This document shows positions 11,375 through 12,745 of a stretch of DNA of 12,745 bases, piece by piece. Numbering within the stretch: position 1 is the first letter of the stretch; every line of letters begins with the position of its first letter. The position numbers and the translations under genes were made by a program. Under the pieces are notes generated by a model. That model was not told the origin of the DNA. It saw only the letters and a list, made by a program, of their open reading frames with translations, and did no database searches. Source of the stretch: Candidatus Peregrinibacteria bacterium CG10_big_fil_rev_8_21_14_0_10_49_16 (lineage in GTDB: Bacteria > Patescibacteriota > Gracilibacteria > Peribacterales > Peribacteraceae); assembly GCA_002772605.1 (NCBI GenBank), contig PFDS01000011.1, forward strand, positions 407 through 13,151. Direction: 5' to 3'.

Positions 11375-12745
11375 ATGTCCAAGCATCTTGACCATGAACT
11401 TGGTTCGGAAGTTCTCGATCAAGGACACGTCCAACTTGATCCCGGAAAAACCTATTGCATGCCCTACATCCACATTCCACCTCCTGGACCGAAGGCGCGT
11501 GCCATTCTGGAACGTGAAGGGCAGTACGGGCCACGGTGCCTCACAAAAGAATATGGATTCGTCGCAGCAGATGGGTATGGGTGTTTCCTGGAAGATCCCG
11601 ACGGCAATCGCTACCTCGATTTCACCAGCGGTATCGGCGTCAACAGCCTTGGCCACGGCGACCGCAGAGTCCAACAGATCATCGCCGAACAAGCAGAGCA
11701 ACTTCTGCATGTTGCCGGCGGCGATCATACGCATCCCTACTATGGAGAGCTTTGTGAAAAACTCGCTCACTTGGCACCCGGTGCTGATCCGAAGCGCGTG
11801 ATGCTTGTGAACTCCGGAACGGAAGCAGTGGAAGCAGCGCGTAAACTCGCCACCTACCACACCGGCCGCAAGAAGTTCATTGCGTGCTACGGAGGATTCC
11901 ACGGACGCACGACGGGAGCACTCGCCTTTACCGCCAGCCACCCTGCACAACAAAGAGGATTCACTGTCCCGCAAGACACAGATCACATTCCCTATCCCGA
12001 TCTCTATCGAGGAAAAAACCTGGATACGCTTGATACATTGAAAGAAACACTCTTCAGGCGCAATCCCCCGGATGAATACGCAGGACTCATCATCGAACCG
12101 ATTCAAGGAGAAGGAGGCTACCTCGTCCCGTCTGCGGAATATATGCAGAAGCTCCAGACACTCTGCCGTACACACGGGATTCTCTTCATGGTCGACGAAG
12201 TGCAATCGGGTATGGGACGCACGGGGAAAATGTTCTGCAGCGAACACTACGGCATTGAACCGGACATCATGACGCTTGCGAAAGGAATCGCAAACGGTAT
12301 GCCCCTTGGCGCCATGATCGCTAAAGATCATGTGATGAATTGGGAACCGGGGTCACACAATACAACATTCGGAGGAAACATTGTCGCCTGCCGCACAGCG
12401 CTCGAAGTGATTGACCGTCTGGAGAACAAAGGGCTTCTGGGTCATGTGAACCAGACCGGGGACTACATGCAAAAACGCATGCGGGATCTGCAGGCACGTC
12501 ATCCGTCTATTGGCAACGTCCGCGGAAAAGGACTCATGATTGGCGTAGAACTCGTGAAAGATCAGAGGTCCAAAGAACGTGCACCGGAATTTCGTGACCG
12601 CTTCGTGCAAAAAGCATTTGAAAACGGTCTCCTCACGATCACCTGCGGACCGAATGCGTTCCGTATCCTTCCTCCACTTATCCTCACGAAAGAGGAGGCA
12701 GATATTGGGATCAACATCATCGACCGTGTGCTTACGGACATGGAA
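11375..12745 (+). CDS. Class III PLP-dependent aminotransferase (GABA/ornithine type), cut at right edge
   Basis: The frame is open for 457 codons from the ATG at 11375 to the window end without a stop, about full family length, so only a few residues are probably missing. The fold-type I signature is complete. PPPGPKA near the start is followed by GNRYLDFTSGIGVNSLGHGD. The phosphate-binding NSGTEAVEAARKLA begins at Asn146, and GGFHGRTTGA follows. EPIQGEGGY precedes VDEVQSGMGRTG, with Asp274 contacting the PLP ring nitrogen. The Schiff-base lysine is Lys303 in TLAKGIANGMPLGAMI. NTTFGGN and VRGKGLMIGVEL close the domain. It moves an amino group, probably from an omega-amino acid such as 4-aminobutyrate or ornithine, to a 2-oxo acid. 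The PGPKA and VRGKGLMIGVE motifs resemble archaeal-type 4-aminobutyrate aminotransferases more than ArgD, but substrate cannot be fixed from sequence, and some relatives are racemases. Confidence 0.9.
   Translation, partial: MSKHLDHELGSEVLDQGHVQLDPGKTYCMPYIHIPPPGPKARAILEREGQYGPRCLTKEYGFVAADGYGCFLEDPDGNRYLDFTSGIGVNSLGHGDRRVQQIIAEQAEQLLHVAGGDHTHPYYGELCEKLAHLAPGADPKRVMLVNSGTEAVEAARKLATYHTGRKKFIACYGGFHGRTTGALAFTASHPAQQRGFTVPQDTDHIPYPDLYRGKNLDTLDTLKETLFRRNPPDEYAGLIIEPIQGEGGYLVPSAEYMQKLQTLCRTHGILFMVDEVQSGMGRTGKMFCSEHYGIEPDIMTLAKGIANGMPLGAMIAKDHVMNWEPGSHNTTFGGNIVACRTALEVIDRLENKGLLGHVNQTGDYMQKRMRDLQARHPSIGNVRGKGLMIGVELVKDQRSKERAPEFRDRFVQKAFENGLLTITCGPNAFRILPPLILTKEEADIGINIIDRVLTDME

Noticed and set aside
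11348..12331. A 327-codon open frame on the minus strand opposite the aminotransferase
   Set aside because: The plus strand carries an unmistakable class III aminotransferase with all catalytic motifs, so the opposite frame is a by-product of codon use; its translation has no recognisable family features.

Overview
The window is bacterial, of intermediate GC, and reads cleanly with TGA as a stop: the glycyl-tRNA synthetase and the giant surface gene both end in TGA, and no long frame needs TGA as sense. The mix suggests a Candidate Phyla Radiation (Patescibacteria) genome, possibly near Peregrinibacteria/Peribacteria. It pairs compact core translation genes with a membrane-anchored TraD/VirD4-like ATPase and an enormous cysteine- and serine-rich surface protein. 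That placement is inferred from gene style; no marker-gene comparison was possible.

Layout. Positions 1-433 (mostly minus strand) hold the first 44 codons of a secreted protein that runs off the left edge. Next to it is an orphan C-terminal sorting-signal fragment, the tail of a surface protein whose body is missing. Positions 434-3510 (plus) carry a translation block: single-chain glycyl-tRNA synthetase, ribosomal protein S2 and elongation factor Ts. A hairpin-forming palindrome lies between the synthetase and S2. Positions 3516-10016 (minus) form a two-gene operon: an 828-residue ATPase with an N-terminal membrane anchor, then a surface protein of about 1325 residues that converges on tsf with a 5-base gap. 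Positions 10017-10161 are an AT-rich divergent promoter region. Positions 10162-11316 (plus) encode a two-HKD phospholipase D/cardiolipin-synthase-like enzyme. Position 11375 to the right edge encodes a nearly complete class III PLP aminotransferase.

The most interesting part is the ATPase-surface protein pair. The surface protein is a mosaic: a hydrophobic N-terminal anchor, five CGDG/DUF4215-like cysteine modules, three copies of a DTDGG...CPxGCxNGAC module, a six-repeat beta-propeller, serine and Ser-Pro linkers encoded by in-frame microsatellites, and a QPxTGP-plus-hydrophobic-plus-Arg tail. The same tail occurs in the orphan fragment upstream of the synthetase, so this lineage probably has a family of proteins sharing one C-terminal anchoring signal. 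A perfect 9-bp inverted repeat covers the preferred start codon of the surface gene, which suggests translational control inside the operon.

Translation signals are sparse. Only rpsB has an obvious Shine-Dalgarno sequence. The synthetase and ATPase genes have -10-like hexamers placed so that transcription could begin at the start codon itself. No tRNA, rRNA, CRISPR array, transposase or convincing intrinsic terminator was seen.
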